A stretch of 64,000 nucleotides of DNA, from contig NZ_CP107880.1 in NCBI RefSeq assembly GCF_036013745.1, positions 1,054,001 to 1,118,000 of the forward strand, written 5' to 3'. Shown here one piece after another: positions 18,174 to 26,461 of this stretch. Numbering within the stretch: the first letter of the stretch is position 1; every line of letters starts with the position of its first letter. Position numbers and translations under genes: made by a program. This DNA comes from Streptomyces sp. NBC_00483 (GTDB lineage Bacteria; Actinomycetota; Actinomycetes; Streptomycetales; Streptomycetaceae). Under the pieces are notes generated by a model, which was not told the origin of the DNA, made no database searches, and worked only from the letters and a program-made list of their open reading frames with translations.

Positions 18174-18908
18174 TCAGAGGGCGGTGGTGCCGCCGTCGGC
18201 GACCAGTTCCATGCCGTTGACGTAGCTGGAGTCGTCCGAGGCGAGGAAGAGGGCGGCGGAGGCGATCTCGTCGGGGCGGCCCATCTCGCTGCGGGGAATG
18301 AGGGACTCGAACTGGCGCTTGGTGGCCTCGTCGAAGAGTTCTTCCTGCTTGGCGGTGGCGACCTGGCCGGGGGTCAGGACGTTGACGCGAATGCGGCGGT
18401 CCTTGAGCTCGTTGAGCCAGATGCGGGCCCATGCCTGCTGGACGGCCTTGCTGCCGGCGTAGACGCTCCAGCCGGGGAACGCGCCGAGGGAGGCGTTGGA
18501 GCCGGTCATGAGGATGGAACCGCCGTCGTTGAAGAGCGGGAGGGCCTTCTGGACGGTGAACAGGGTGCCGCGGGCGTTGAGCCCGAACCAGGTGTCGAAC
18601 TGGGCCTCGGTGATCTCGCCGAGCGGGGCGGGCTCGCCCCCGCCCGCGCTGGCCCACAGCACGTCGAGGCTTCCCTTCTCCCGCTTGACGGTGTCGTACA
18701 GGCGGTCCAGGTCGTCCAGGTTCGCGGCGTCGCCCTGGACGCCGGTGACGTTGCGGCCGATCTGCTTCACGGCCTCGTCCAGGGCGTCCTGGCGGCGGCC
18801 GGTGATGAAGACGTGCGCCCCTTCGTCGACGAAGAGCTTCGCGCCGGCCAGCGCCATGCCGGTGGTGCCGCCGGTGATGACCGCGACCTTGCCGTCGAGC
18901 TTTCCCAT
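18174..18908 (-). CDS. Short-chain dehydrogenase/reductase (SDR)
   Basis: 244 aa, a classical SDR. The cofactor loop is TGGTTGMA (residues 12-19), a variant of TGxxxGxG in which the last Gly is Ala. The WASAGGG block replaces NNAG. The catalytic elements are SILMTGSNASL (Ser) and YAGSK (Tyr/Lys). The C-terminus has NVLTPGQVAT and the glucose-dehydrogenase-like FLASDDSSYVNGMELVADGG. It reduces or oxidises an unidentified carbonyl/alcohol with NAD(P)H. First gene of a minus-strand pair with the Fno-like reductase, divergent from a TetR gene over a putative operator. Confidence 0.92.
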   Translation of the reverse strand: MGKLDGKVAVITGGTTGMALAGAKLFVDEGAHVFITGRRQDALDEAVKQIGRNVTGVQGDAANLDDLDRLYDTVKREKGSLDVLWASAGGGEPAPLGEITEAQFDTWFGLNARGTLFTVQKALPLFNDGGSILMTGSNASLGAFPGWSVYAGSKAVQQAWARIWLNELKDRRIRVNVLTPGQVATAKQEELFDEATKRQFESLIPRSEMGRPDEIASAALFLASDDSSYVNGMELVADGGTTAL

Positions 18909-18957
18909 GGTCGTTCCCTTGAGTCGGTAATGCCGTGTGTACCTGGGGCGACGGCGT

Positions 18958-18981
18958 TAAGTACACCGTCTAGTGTGCTTA
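18958..18981. promoter_or_regulatory. Imperfect palindrome, putative operator of the SDR/TetR pair
   Basis: TAAGTACAC and GTGTGCTTA flank a six-base centre; eight of nine arm positions pair. It lies midway in the 144-base gap between the divergent SDR and TetR genes. A related half-site, TGTACACC, recurs at about 19015-19022, close to the TetR start. Confidence 0.6.
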
Positions 18982-19052
18982 CCGTACGGGGCGGACGCCC
19001 GGCGCGCAATCTATGTACACCGGTCGTTACCCAACTCGGGTACCATGGCTCC

Positions 19053-19652
19053 ATGACGGAGACGGAACTGGAAAAGGGCCCCACGGGCCGCCGCCGCGGT
19101 CGGGGCGCGCGCGAGCGCATCATCAGCGCGTCCCAGCAACTGTTCCGCGAGCAGGGCATCAACCGCACCGGCATGAACGAGCTCTGCGCGGCTGCCGAGG
19201 TGTCCAAGCGCACGGCCTACCAGCACTTCAACGGCAAGGACGAACTCGTCGCCGAGTACCTGCGCCGGTTCGACCCCTCCGTTCTGTCCGGCGTGTTCGA
19301 CCGCACCGACCTCACGCCCCGCGAACGACTCCTCGCCGCCTTCGACGTCTCCCCCACCACGCCCCTGTGCCCCTTCATCGCGGCGGCCGTCGAGCTCCAC
19401 GACCCCCAGCACCCCGCGTCCCAGTACGCGCGCGACTACAAGAAGGCCGTCGCCGCGCGACTCGCCGACACCGCCCGCGAAGCCGGCGCCGCCGACCCCG
19501 AACAGCTCGGTGAGCAGCTCGCGCTGCTGATCGACGGCGCCGCGGCCCGCACCCGGGTCCTCGACGCCGACGCCTTCCCCACCGCCGCCGCCATCGCTGC
19601 CGCCCTCATCGACAACGCCATCCCCGCCACAGCCGGCGAGGACCGGCGATGA
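19053..19652 (+). CDS. TetR-family transcriptional regulator
   Basis: 199 aa. Helix-turn-helix at about residues 17-62: RERIISASQQLFREQGINRT, MNELCAAAEVSKRTAYQHFN, GKDELVAEYLRRF. The remainder resembles the TetR subgroup with a CPF motif (PTTPLCPFIAAAVELHDPQH, DYKKAVAARL) that often controls SDR genes. It is divergent from the SDR/Fno-like pair with the operator-like palindrome between. The start ATG follows directly after TACCATGGCTCC; the ATG six bases upstream stops at once. Confidence 0.88.
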   Translation: MTETELEKGPTGRRRGRGARERIISASQQLFREQGINRTGMNELCAAAEVSKRTAYQHFNGKDELVAEYLRRFDPSVLSGVFDRTDLTPRERLLAAFDVSPTTPLCPFIAAAVELHDPQHPASQYARDYKKAVAARLADTAREAGAADPEQLGEQLALLIDGAAARTRVLDADAFPTAAAIAAALIDNAIPATAGEDRR

Positions 19653-19780
19653 CCGGCGACGCGAGGAAGCATCAAGGTGACTCGGCACTCCGCGGCCGGA
19701 CTGGACACGCTGCCGGTTCGAACTGACGGCTGATCACATCAGCCCGTACGCGGTGGCGCACGAAGAAGTCGTACGCAGCT

Positions 19781-19791
19781 GGGGGGGGGGG
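19781..19791 (+). repeat. Run of 11 consecutive G
   Basis: A homopolymer of 11 G in the 163-base gap between the convergent TetR (ends 19652) and LysR (ends 19816) genes. It lies outside both reading frames. Long G runs are rare even in GC-rich actinobacteria and are prone to slippage and to sequencing error. Confidence 0.8.
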
Positions 19792-19815
19792 AGAGACGGG
19801 GGCCAGTCGGCCTGC

Positions 19816-20727
19816 TCAAGCGTGCCTTGAGGCGGCACCGCCTCCAAGCTGCCACATCTCGTAGTTCCCACACTCTGCCGTGATCTCGGCCGTCGACCGA
19901 GCCGCGGTGACGAAGTCGTCCACTACCGGCGAGGTGTGCGAGGCCGCCACCGCGAGGCACACCTGGTCGGGTGTCAGATCCGGGATGGGCACATAGGCGA
20001 CGTCCGGATGCGAGTAGAAGACGGACGCCGAACGGGCCAGGAAGGAGATGCCCCGGCCGGCCGCGACAAGCTCGAGCGTCTCGTCCACCCCGCGTACCGG
20101 GTACCCGGCATTGGGGAGCGGGCGCCTGGTGGGCTGCGTGCTCGGGTCACCGTGCCAGACCAGCGTTTCACCGGCCAGGTCGGCCTCGGCGACCTCCTTC
20201 TTGCCGGCGAACCGGTGCCCTGCGGGCAGTACCGCCACCCGCGGCTCGGTGTACAGCGGGGTGACACGCAGGCCGGCCTCGTCGATGGGCAGCCGCACAT
20301 AGCCGACGTCGATGCGGCCGTCGAGCAGCATCGCTGCCTGGTCGTCCCCTTCGATCCGCTGCACGTCCACGGCCACGTCCGGGTGCCGCTCCTCGAACGC
20401 ACGGGCCGCCGGGATGACGGCAACGCCGGCCCGGAAGCCGACCATCAGCCGCCGCTTGCCGCCGGCGGCCGCGGACACCCGGCGGCGGACCGCGTGGGTT
20501 GAGGCGAGCAGCGGAACGGCGTCGTCCAGCAGTTGCCGGCCCGCATCCGTCAGCTCCACGCCGTGGCGATCCCTGGTGAACAGCGTGGCGCCGAGATCCT
20601 TCTCGAGCGCGCGGATCTGCCGACTGAGTACCGGCTGTGCGATGTGAAGCTCATCGGCGGCGCGGCCGAAATGCAGTTGGTCGGCCACGGTGACGAAATA
20701 GCGCAGTTTGCGCAGATCCAGATCCAT
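19816..20727 (-). CDS. LysR-family transcriptional regulator
   Basis: 303 aa from the ATG encoding MDLDLRKLRYFVTVAD. The winged helix-turn-helix is canonical (LRYFVTVADQLHFGRAADEL, HIAQPVLSRQIRALEKDLGA, LFTRDRHGVELTDAG). The substrate-binding domain follows (LMVGFRAGVAVIPAARAFEE, VDVGYVRLPIDEAG). An upstream in-frame extension to 20823 is rejected because it would run through the operator-like repeat. It is divergent from the Fno-like reductase/epimerase genes and should both autoregulate and activate them in response to a small ligand. Confidence 0.92.
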   Translation of the reverse strand: MDLDLRKLRYFVTVADQLHFGRAADELHIAQPVLSRQIRALEKDLGATLFTRDRHGVELTDAGRQLLDDAVPLLASTHAVRRRVSAAAGGKRRLMVGFRAGVAVIPAARAFEERHPDVAVDVQRIEGDDQAAMLLDGRIDVGYVRLPIDEAGLRVTPLYTEPRVAVLPAGHRFAGKKEVAEADLAGETLVWHGDPSTQPTRRPLPNAGYPVRGVDETLELVAAGRGISFLARSASVFYSHPDVAYVPIPDLTPDQVCLAVAASHTSPVVDDFVTAARSTAEITAECGNYEMWQLGGGAASRHA

Positions 20728-20742
20728 AGAACCCCCAGCCCC

Positions 20743-20763
20743 GTGATACCTCGAGGGTATCAC
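20743..20763. promoter_or_regulatory. LysR-type binding box
   Basis: GTGATACC-TCGAG-GGTATCAC, perfect 8-bp arms around 5 bases. It includes the canonical T-N11-A LysR box (T20747, A20759). It lies 16 bases upstream of the LysR ATG, between the divergent genes, as expected for the autoregulatory site. Confidence 0.8.
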
Positions 20764-20933
20764 CGCGGCTTCAATAGGTCTTGGACGCCACTCGGGCCAG
20801 ATGACAGCATGAAAAGCAGGCACTTAAGGACGTCGCAGTGAATTCGACACCAGAATTCTGCACAAGAATTCCGCATCGAAATTTGACCATGGAATTCAAC
20901 GGCAGGACCACAACCCGGAAAGCAGGAACACCG

Positions 20934-21566
20934 ATGAGCAGCATCAGCGTTATCGGACTGGGAAACATGGCCCGCGCCTTGGCCACTCGGGCGCTCGCCG
21001 GCGGTAACGCCGTCGAGATCATCGGCCGCGACCCGGCCAAGGCCAAGGACTTGGCCGCCACGCTCGGCGGCGCCACTGTCGGGACGGCCGGGGCCGCCCC
21101 GGACGGGGACATCGTCGTCCTCGCCATGCCGTACACCGGCGCGGCGGCCGTAGTGAGGGAGTACGGGGACGCACTGCGCGGCAAGATCATCGTCGACATC
21201 ACCAACCCCGTGGCCCCCGACCTGCAGGGATTCGTCGTCCCCGACGGCAGTTCCGGCGCACAGGAGATCGCCAAGGCGGCTCCCGACGACGCGCATGTCG
21301 TCAAGGCGTTCAACACCGTGTTCTCCCACGTTCTGGCGGCAGGACCGGCCGAGGACCGCCCTCTGGACATATTCATCGCCGGCGACGACGCGCAGGCGAA
21401 GGCACGTGTGGCGGCGTTCGTCGAAAGCCTGGGGCTGCGCCCCTGGGACACCGGGGACTTGTTCATGGCGCGGGCACTGGAGAACGTCGCCCTGCTGGAG
21501 TTGGGCCTCATGAACAACTCCGTCAAGCACACCAATTTCTCCCTCGGCATCACCCTTCTCGACTGA
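20934..21566 (+). CDS. NADPH-dependent F420 reductase-like (Fno family) oxidoreductase, paralogue 2
   Basis: 210 aa from ATG 20934 (MSSISVIGLGNMARALATRA). An upstream open extension of 32 codons has AT-rich, non-coding-like composition and is excluded. It has the same family signature as the protein of 17514-18137: dinucleotide loop GLGNMA, IVVLAMPYTGAAAVV, KIIVDITNP, HVVKAFNTVFSHVL, GDDAQAKARVAAFVESLGLR. The two proteins align along their whole length, so they are paralogues. It is under the divergent LysR gene and followed by the epimerase-like gene after 93 bases. Use of F420 versus NADP alone is unresolved. Confidence 0.88.
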   Translation: MSSISVIGLGNMARALATRALAGGNAVEIIGRDPAKAKDLAATLGGATVGTAGAAPDGDIVVLAMPYTGAAAVVREYGDALRGKIIVDITNPVAPDLQGFVVPDGSSGAQEIAKAAPDDAHVVKAFNTVFSHVLAAGPAEDRPLDIFIAGDDAQAKARVAAFVESLGLRPWDTGDLFMARALENVALLELGLMNNSVKHTNFSLGITLLD

Positions 21567-21659
21567 GCGCACCCGTACCACCACCTCACGTGCCGCATTA
21601 CGCAGCCCATTCACGGCACGAAAAGACTCTGCACCTACCTTCACAAGGACAGGTTAAAG

Positions 21660-22595
21660 ATGCGCGTATTCGTCGCTGGAGGGACCGGCCATTCCGGTTC
21701 GTACATCATTCCCGAGCTGATCGCCGCAGGGCACGAGGTCACCGGCCTGGCCCGGTCGGACGCCGCCGCGGCGGCACTGTCCGCGCTCGGCGCGAAGGTG
21801 CGTCGCGGCGACCTTCAGGATCTCGACGGGCTCAAGGAGGCCGCCGCGGACTCCGAAGGCGTCATCCACGTCGCCCACCGGCAGGATCTGCTGCCCTCCG
21901 GCGGGCTCGACGCCGTGGCCGCTGCGGAGCTCCCGATCGTGCTCACGTACGGCGAGGCACTCGCGGGAACCGGAAAGCCGCTGGTCACGGCGGGAAGCAT
22001 AGGCTCGCCCGGCAACCTGGAGCGGCCGGCCACCGAGACGGACCCGGCCCTCCCCGCCGGCGAGGAGCACAAGGGCACCCTCCGCGTCCGCAACGTCGTG
22101 GAAAGGGCCGTTGTCGACCTCGCCGCGCAGGGGGTGCGGTCCTCGGTCGTGCGGATCGCCAACATCGCGCACAGCACGACCGATCGTGCCGGCTTCCTTC
22201 CCACGCTGATCGCGCTCGCGAAGGAAAAGGGGTTCGTCGGCTACCCCGGCGACGGCGCGAACCTGTGGAACGCCGTGCACATCCGCGATGCCGCCGCCTT
22301 GTTCCGCCTGGCGCTGGAGAAGGGGCCGGCCGGCACATACTGGCACGCGGTCGAGGACGGGGGCATCGCGTTCCGCGACATCGCAGAGGCCATCGCCGGC
22401 CGCCTGGGTCTGCCCGCCGTGAGCGTTCCCAACGATGCCCTGATGACTCCGGGGTACTTCGGGTTCCTCACGAATATCGTCACGCAGAGCTATCCGGCGT
22501 CCAACCTCATCACCCGCCGGACCCTCGGCTGGGAACCCGCCCGGCCCGGCCTGCTCGCCGATCTGGACAACGGCCACTATTTCCCCGCCGGTTGA
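21660..22595 (+). CDS. NAD(P)-binding epimerase/reductase (atypical extended SDR)
   Basis: 311 aa. The N-terminal Rossmann motif GGTGHSGS (residues 7-14; GxxGxxG of extended SDRs) is followed by the GDLQDLDGLKEAA pattern of NmrA/epimerase-like proteins. The middle contains TAGSIGSPGN and ERAVVDLAAQGVRSSVVRIA. The canonical YxxxK catalytic pair is not evident where expected (EEHKGTLRVRNVVE), so a true epimerase reaction is uncertain; a reductase or dehydratase-like role is possible. ATG start; the upstream AAGGACAGG serves as ribosome-binding site. It probably forms a unit with the Fno-like gene under the LysR regulator. Confidence 0.85.
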   Translation: MRVFVAGGTGHSGSYIIPELIAAGHEVTGLARSDAAAAALSALGAKVRRGDLQDLDGLKEAAADSEGVIHVAHRQDLLPSGGLDAVAAAELPIVLTYGEALAGTGKPLVTAGSIGSPGNLERPATETDPALPAGEEHKGTLRVRNVVERAVVDLAAQGVRSSVVRIANIAHSTTDRAGFLPTLIALAKEKGFVGYPGDGANLWNAVHIRDAAALFRLALEKGPAGTYWHAVEDGGIAFRDIAEAIAGRLGLPAVSVPNDALMTPGYFGFLTNIVTQSYPASNLITRRTLGWEPARPGLLADLDNGHYFPAG

Positions 22596-23006
22596 CCACG
22601 TGCCCGCCCGGCCGCGATGAGGCGCAGCGTCGCGGAGAGGTGAGCCGGCGCCGGTGTCGGAGTATGGACGCAAGAACAGGAGCCCAGGCCGTGCTGGAGG
22701 AGGGGTGAGTCGATCCAGTACGGGGCGGACAGCTCGGCGAGGGGCTCATCGTGCAGTGCGTGGCTCATACCTGGGAAACGACTGTGCCCCGTGCGCGGGC
22801 GCGTGCCCCGGCGAAACCGTTATCTCGCCGGCCCCGCACGAGTGAAGCCGGATGCGCTCCGTGAGCGAAAGTGCCGATGTGAGGCCAACGTCGTGGACGA
22901 GTGGTGCTCGCGGCGCGGAATCGGGGTGCGTGCCGTCAACCCGCCGGGGCCGGCCCCGTCAGTGCGTACGGCTGCTCATTCCGCCTTCTCAGGGGATCAT
23001 GGTGGG
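22596..23006. other. Intergenic region before the SpoIIE phosphatase gene
   Basis: About 410 bases without a convincing gene. A 63-codon minus-strand frame (22577-22768) overlaps the epimerase 3' end and lacks a good ribosome-binding site. The in-frame extension of the phosphatase gene back to 22791 has no family similarity. Promoter elements were not recognised. Confidence 0.4.
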
Positions 23007-25100
23007 GTGGAAGAGGACGCCGCTCCCAGTCCGGGTCCCGTCTTCGACTTGGAGAGTCTCCAGGCGGCGACGGTGGGGGCAGGGCTGGTCACAGGGCCCT
23101 TCCACCGGCTGAGAGAGCGCAACCAGCCGTTCGAGAAACTGTTCGACTTCTGGCGGGTGGGACAGGAAGCGGGCGTCGCCCTGGCGGGGCCTGCCCTGCG
23201 GCCCGTGCTGCGTGCCCTGGATCTTGCCGGGACGGAGCGATCGACCGTCCTGGTCGATGTCCCCGGCAGTCGCTCCGAGGGCGCGGCGCACCATGCGTGT
23301 GTGGTGACGTGCGTCCCGGTGCGGATCTGGTGCGGGCGTGCCACGTTGCTGCTGGCCGCGCGCATCACGACGCGCGTGCTCGGTGCCGGTGGTGGGGTGC
23401 GGGAAGAGGCGCACGACGCTCCCGCGAATGCGGTCAGGCGCTACGAGGCCCTGCTGTCGGCCATCCCGCACGTGGTCTGGCTGATGGACAGGGACGGGAG
23501 CGTGTCGGCCCTGGTCGGCCGGTTCGGACAGGACAGCGGCGGCCTGTGGAACCCGGACGGGAACGGCTCGTGGATGGACGCCGTCCATCCCAAGGACCGC
23601 GCGTGGTTCGAGTCCAGGTGGCAGGACACCGCGCGCGGCCGGTCGCTCCTCGATGCGGAGATCCGCGTACGGGCAGCGGACGACACCGGCGGTTACCGCC
23701 ACGTGAAGATCATTGCCGTACCGGTGCTGAGGGACGGCGAGCTCGTCGAGTGGATCGGCACGGTGAGTGACGCCGAGGAGCAGTGGCACAGGCAGATGCG
23801 GGAACGGCTCCTCGCAAGGGTGGCGGCCGAGCCCGTGGCGGGTGACCTCGCGGAACTGTTCGCCGGTACGGCCTCGGCCGTGGTGCCCGACCTCGTCGAT
23901 GCCTTCGCCGTCTTCCAGCTTCAGAGCGGCGGCCCCGCCGGGCGCGATCCCGGCTCCGGCCTCCACCTCACCAGCCGGGTGCGCATCGCTCGCTCCCCGA
24001 ACCTTCCGCCGATAGCTCCGCTCGCGGGCGACTTCGTTCTCGGCCCGCTGGCCGAGCAGGCGATCGAGCAGCGCCGGGCCCGGGTCATCAGGTTCCCGGT
24101 CGGCAGACCGCCCGACGGCCTGCTCTCGGGACCGACGCGGGCGTGGCTGGCCCGCGCCCAGGGCACGAGCCTGACGCTGCTGCCGATCGTCGTGGACGAG
24201 CGGACGGTGGCCCTCGCGGCGGCGGCGACCTGCCAGGGCAATCCACCACCGAGCGACGCGGACATCGAGCTTCTCCAAGAGGTCCTGCACCGGGCTCAGG
24301 GCCCCGTGTCGCGCACCCTTGAACTCCAGAACGTGCGTGACACCGCCCTGGCCCTCCAGCGCTCGTTCCTGACCGCCCCTCCCCAGGTCGACGGTGCGGA
24401 GCTGGCAGCGGTGTACCAGCCCGCCAGCTCCCGGGCCGAGATCGGCGGTGACTGGTACGACGCCACGGCCTGCCGCGACGGATCCCTGACCCTGACGATC
24501 GGCGACGTCGCCGGGCACGACCTGAACGCCGCGACAGCCATGAGCAAGGTCAGCAACATGCTGCGCGGCTTCGCCTACGACAACCCCACGAGCCCCGCCC
24601 GGACGCTGAGCCGCCTGGACCAGGTGACACAGGGCCTCGACACCAGTCCGTACGTCACCATCCTCCACGCGGTGCTCACCCCGACGGGGAACGGTGGCCG
24701 GGATGTGGTCCTGTCCAATGCCGGACACCTCCCGCCCCTGCTCATTCCGGCCGGCCATGGGGTCCCGCGCTATCTCACCGCCGTCGACGGTCCGGACCTG
24801 CCCCTGTGCGTGGCACCTGGCGCGCAACGCGGTGAGTGGCACGAACAGCTCGGGCCGGGAGACACCCTGCTGCTCTACACCGACGGCCTCGTGGAGGTAC
24901 CCGGGCAGGACATCGGCGACGGGCTCGGCCGACTGGCGACCCGAGCCGCCGACCTCACGTCCCAGGGCCTGCCGCTCGCGACCCTCATCAAGGAGCTGCT
25001 CACCCTGCCCGGCGAGCGCCGCGACGACATCGCCATCATCGGCCTCCGTGTCACGGCCAACTCGCCGTGTACGGAGCGGACTTCAGGCGTTCACCAATAG
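23007..25100 (+). CDS. PAS-GAF-SpoIIE protein serine phosphatase (PP2C type)
   Basis: 697 aa from GTG 23007; the frame is open to 22791, so the start is uncertain. Layout: an N-terminal PAS-like sensor (about 12-110), a second PAS domain (about 145-255: RRYEALLSAIPHVVWLMDRD, VHPKDRAWFESRW), a GAF-like region (about 275-440) and a C-terminal SpoIIE phosphatase domain (450-690). Metal-binding residues of PP2C are present: GGDWYD with D482/D485, IGDVAGHD with D500, and RRDDIAII with D673/D674. Such proteins dephosphorylate anti-anti-sigma factors in streptomycete partner-switching networks controlling SigB/F-type sigma factors. A SigB/F-type sigma gene occurs in this window (60836), but no anti-sigma or STAS gene is adjacent, so its partner is elsewhere. 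Confidence 0.88.
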   Translation: MEEDAAPSPGPVFDLESLQAATVGAGLVTGPFHRLRERNQPFEKLFDFWRVGQEAGVALAGPALRPVLRALDLAGTERSTVLVDVPGSRSEGAAHHACVVTCVPVRIWCGRATLLLAARITTRVLGAGGGVREEAHDAPANAVRRYEALLSAIPHVVWLMDRDGSVSALVGRFGQDSGGLWNPDGNGSWMDAVHPKDRAWFESRWQDTARGRSLLDAEIRVRAADDTGGYRHVKIIAVPVLRDGELVEWIGTVSDAEEQWHRQMRERLLARVAAEPVAGDLAELFAGTASAVVPDLVDAFAVFQLQSGGPAGRDPGSGLHLTSRVRIARSPNLPPIAPLAGDFVLGPLAEQAIEQRRARVIRFPVGRPPDGLLSGPTRAWLARAQGTSLTLLPIVVDERTVALAAAATCQGNPPPSDADIELLQEVLHRAQGPVSRTLELQNVRDTALALQRSFLTAPPQVDGAELAAVYQPASSRAEIGGDWYDATACRDGSLTLTIGDVAGHDLNAATAMSKVSNMLRGFAYDNPTSPARTLSRLDQVTQGLDTSPYVTILHAVLTPTGNGGRDVVLSNAGHLPPLLIPAGHGVPRYLTAVDGPDLPLCVAPGAQRGEWHEQLGPGDTLLLYTDGLVEVPGQDIGDGLGRLATRAADLTSQGLPLATLIKELLTLPGERRDDIAIIGLRVTANSPCTERTSGVHQ

Positions 25101-25125
25101 GATCTCCCGACCTGCAAGAGCAGTA

Positions 25126-25145
25126 GTCCGTCAAGGGCGACGGAC
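25126..25145. terminator. Possible terminator between convergent genes
   Basis: GTCCGTC (25126-25132) and GACGGAC (25139-25145) form a perfect 7-bp stem with a six-base loop, right after the phosphatase stop and overlapping the last codons of the convergent beta-propeller gene. Confidence 0.4.
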
Positions 25146-26258
25146 GACGAGTTGAGCCGCCATGCCCCCGCTCCCGACGGCCCAACACCCGCCGCTGGAG
25201 GAACAGTTGACTCCCAGAAAGTGGGTGCGGTCGAACTGCGTCCAGGATTTTCCGCTGTCGGTGCTCACATCGCTGCCACTGGGACCGACCGCGACAGCGG
25301 TGTGTCCGCCGCCGGGGACCCAGGCCACGCTGTTGCGGAACCCGCTGAGGGGGTCACCGATCGACCAGGACGAGCCACCGTCGACAGTGGAGGCAGCCAC
25401 ACCCGAATCGATCCCCTCGCCCGGGTTGAAACCGCCACCGACCGCAAGGCCGTGCCGGGGGTCCCGGAAGGACAGCGAGGCGATGCTCGCTGTCTCGCCG
25501 CGAATCGGAGTGTCGGCAGCACTCCATGTCTTGCCGCCGTCGCGGGTATGGAACACCTGAGGGTTGTGACTGGAGCCGTCGCTGGTGCCGGTCGTCCCGA
25601 ACCAGGCGTTAAGCCGGCCGTTGGCGACCATGCACGTGCCGGTCGCCAGGGCGCTGTCGCCGGGTGTCGCGGCAGGCATTCCGCCGGACGGTGTCTGGCG
25701 CCATGTCCGGCCGCCGTCCTCGGTGGCCAGAATGCGGTACTTGCCGCCGACGGGGTCACTGACCGCAAGGCCGTGGCGGTCGTCGAAGAACGCCATGCAG
25801 TCGTAGAAGGCGTCCGGAAGCGTGTTGCGGAACACCAGTTGCCAGGTGGCCCCGCCGTCAGCGGTGCGGTAGATCCGCGAGAGTTCATCACCGATGGGAA
25901 GTGCCAGGACGAGGGCGTGATCACGGTCGAACGCCTCGACGTCCCGGAAGCTGTCGACGGCCCCGCCCGGCGGGGTGACGTTCTGCCAGGAGCGCCCGCC
26001 GTCCACCGTCCGCACCACGGAACCGTCGTTGGTGGCACCCCCGAATCCGCCACCTGCGGCCCACACCACCTTCCGGTCCACCACGTCGAGTGTGATCAGC
26101 GTGTTGGTCGTGGCAGTCGGTGTGAGGCGCCACGACGGCAGGTCAGCCCGTCGATCCGCCGCAACGGACTCGGCAGCCGCCCCAGGAGCGATCAGAGCAA
26201 CCACGAGTCCGAGCACCATGAGTATCCGGACGGCGATCCCACGAACACCAAGTTCCAT
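25131..26258 (-). CDS. Exported Ycf48/BNR-type beta-propeller protein
   Basis: 375 aa from the ATG at 26258. A Sec signal peptide is visible (VRILMVLGLVVALIAPGAAA, cleavage near AAAES). The mature protein is built of repeated seven-bladed propeller units with Asp-box/BNR-like signatures: TVDGGRSW, TADGGATW, TEDGGRTW, TRDGGKTW, TVDGGSSW, STDSGKSW. These six S/T-x-D-G-G-x-x-W boxes match the photosystem II assembly factor Ycf48-like/sialidase-like fold. Streptomycete members are annotated as 'oxidoreductase' or 'glycosyl hydrolase' without support. No sialidase active site is evident. It is probably a secreted binding or scaffold protein. It converges on the phosphatase gene. Confidence 0.85.
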   Translation of the reverse strand: MELGVRGIAVRILMVLGLVVALIAPGAAAESVAADRRADLPSWRLTPTATTNTLITLDVVDRKVVWAAGGGFGGATNDGSVVRTVDGGRSWQNVTPPGGAVDSFRDVEAFDRDHALVLALPIGDELSRIYRTADGGATWQLVFRNTLPDAFYDCMAFFDDRHGLAVSDPVGGKYRILATEDGGRTWRQTPSGGMPAATPGDSALATGTCMVANGRLNAWFGTTGTSDGSSHNPQVFHTRDGGKTWSAADTPIRGETASIASLSFRDPRHGLAVGGGFNPGEGIDSGVAASTVDGGSSWSIGDPLSGFRNSVAWVPGGGHTAVAVGPSGSDVSTDSGKSWTQFDRTHFLGVNCSSSGGCWAVGSGGMAAQLVVRRP

Positions 26259-26461
26259 CCCATGAAGACTGGTTCGTCGCCGCGGGACCGGCCACCCCTG
26301 TAACTGGCCATTCCTGAAGAGTAATTGGGGCACGGCAGGTGCAGCTCAATCATCCGACCCGCTGGGGCAACACATTGATACTCATGGATGGTCCGGCGTC
26401 GCACTGACCCTCACGGCACAACCGTTCCCCCGACCCCCCGCGCCATGAAAGGGTCTTGACC

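Noticed and set aside
20838..20933. In-frame N-terminal extension of the Fno-like gene
   Set aside because: The extra 32 codons are AT-rich and contain repeated AATTC blocks unlike coding sequence of the region; the paralogue at 17514-18137 starts at the equivalent of ATG 20934.
22577..22768. 63-codon minus-strand frame overlapping the epimerase 3' end
   Set aside because: No family similarity, weak ribosome-binding site, and mostly within the intergenic region; left unannotated.
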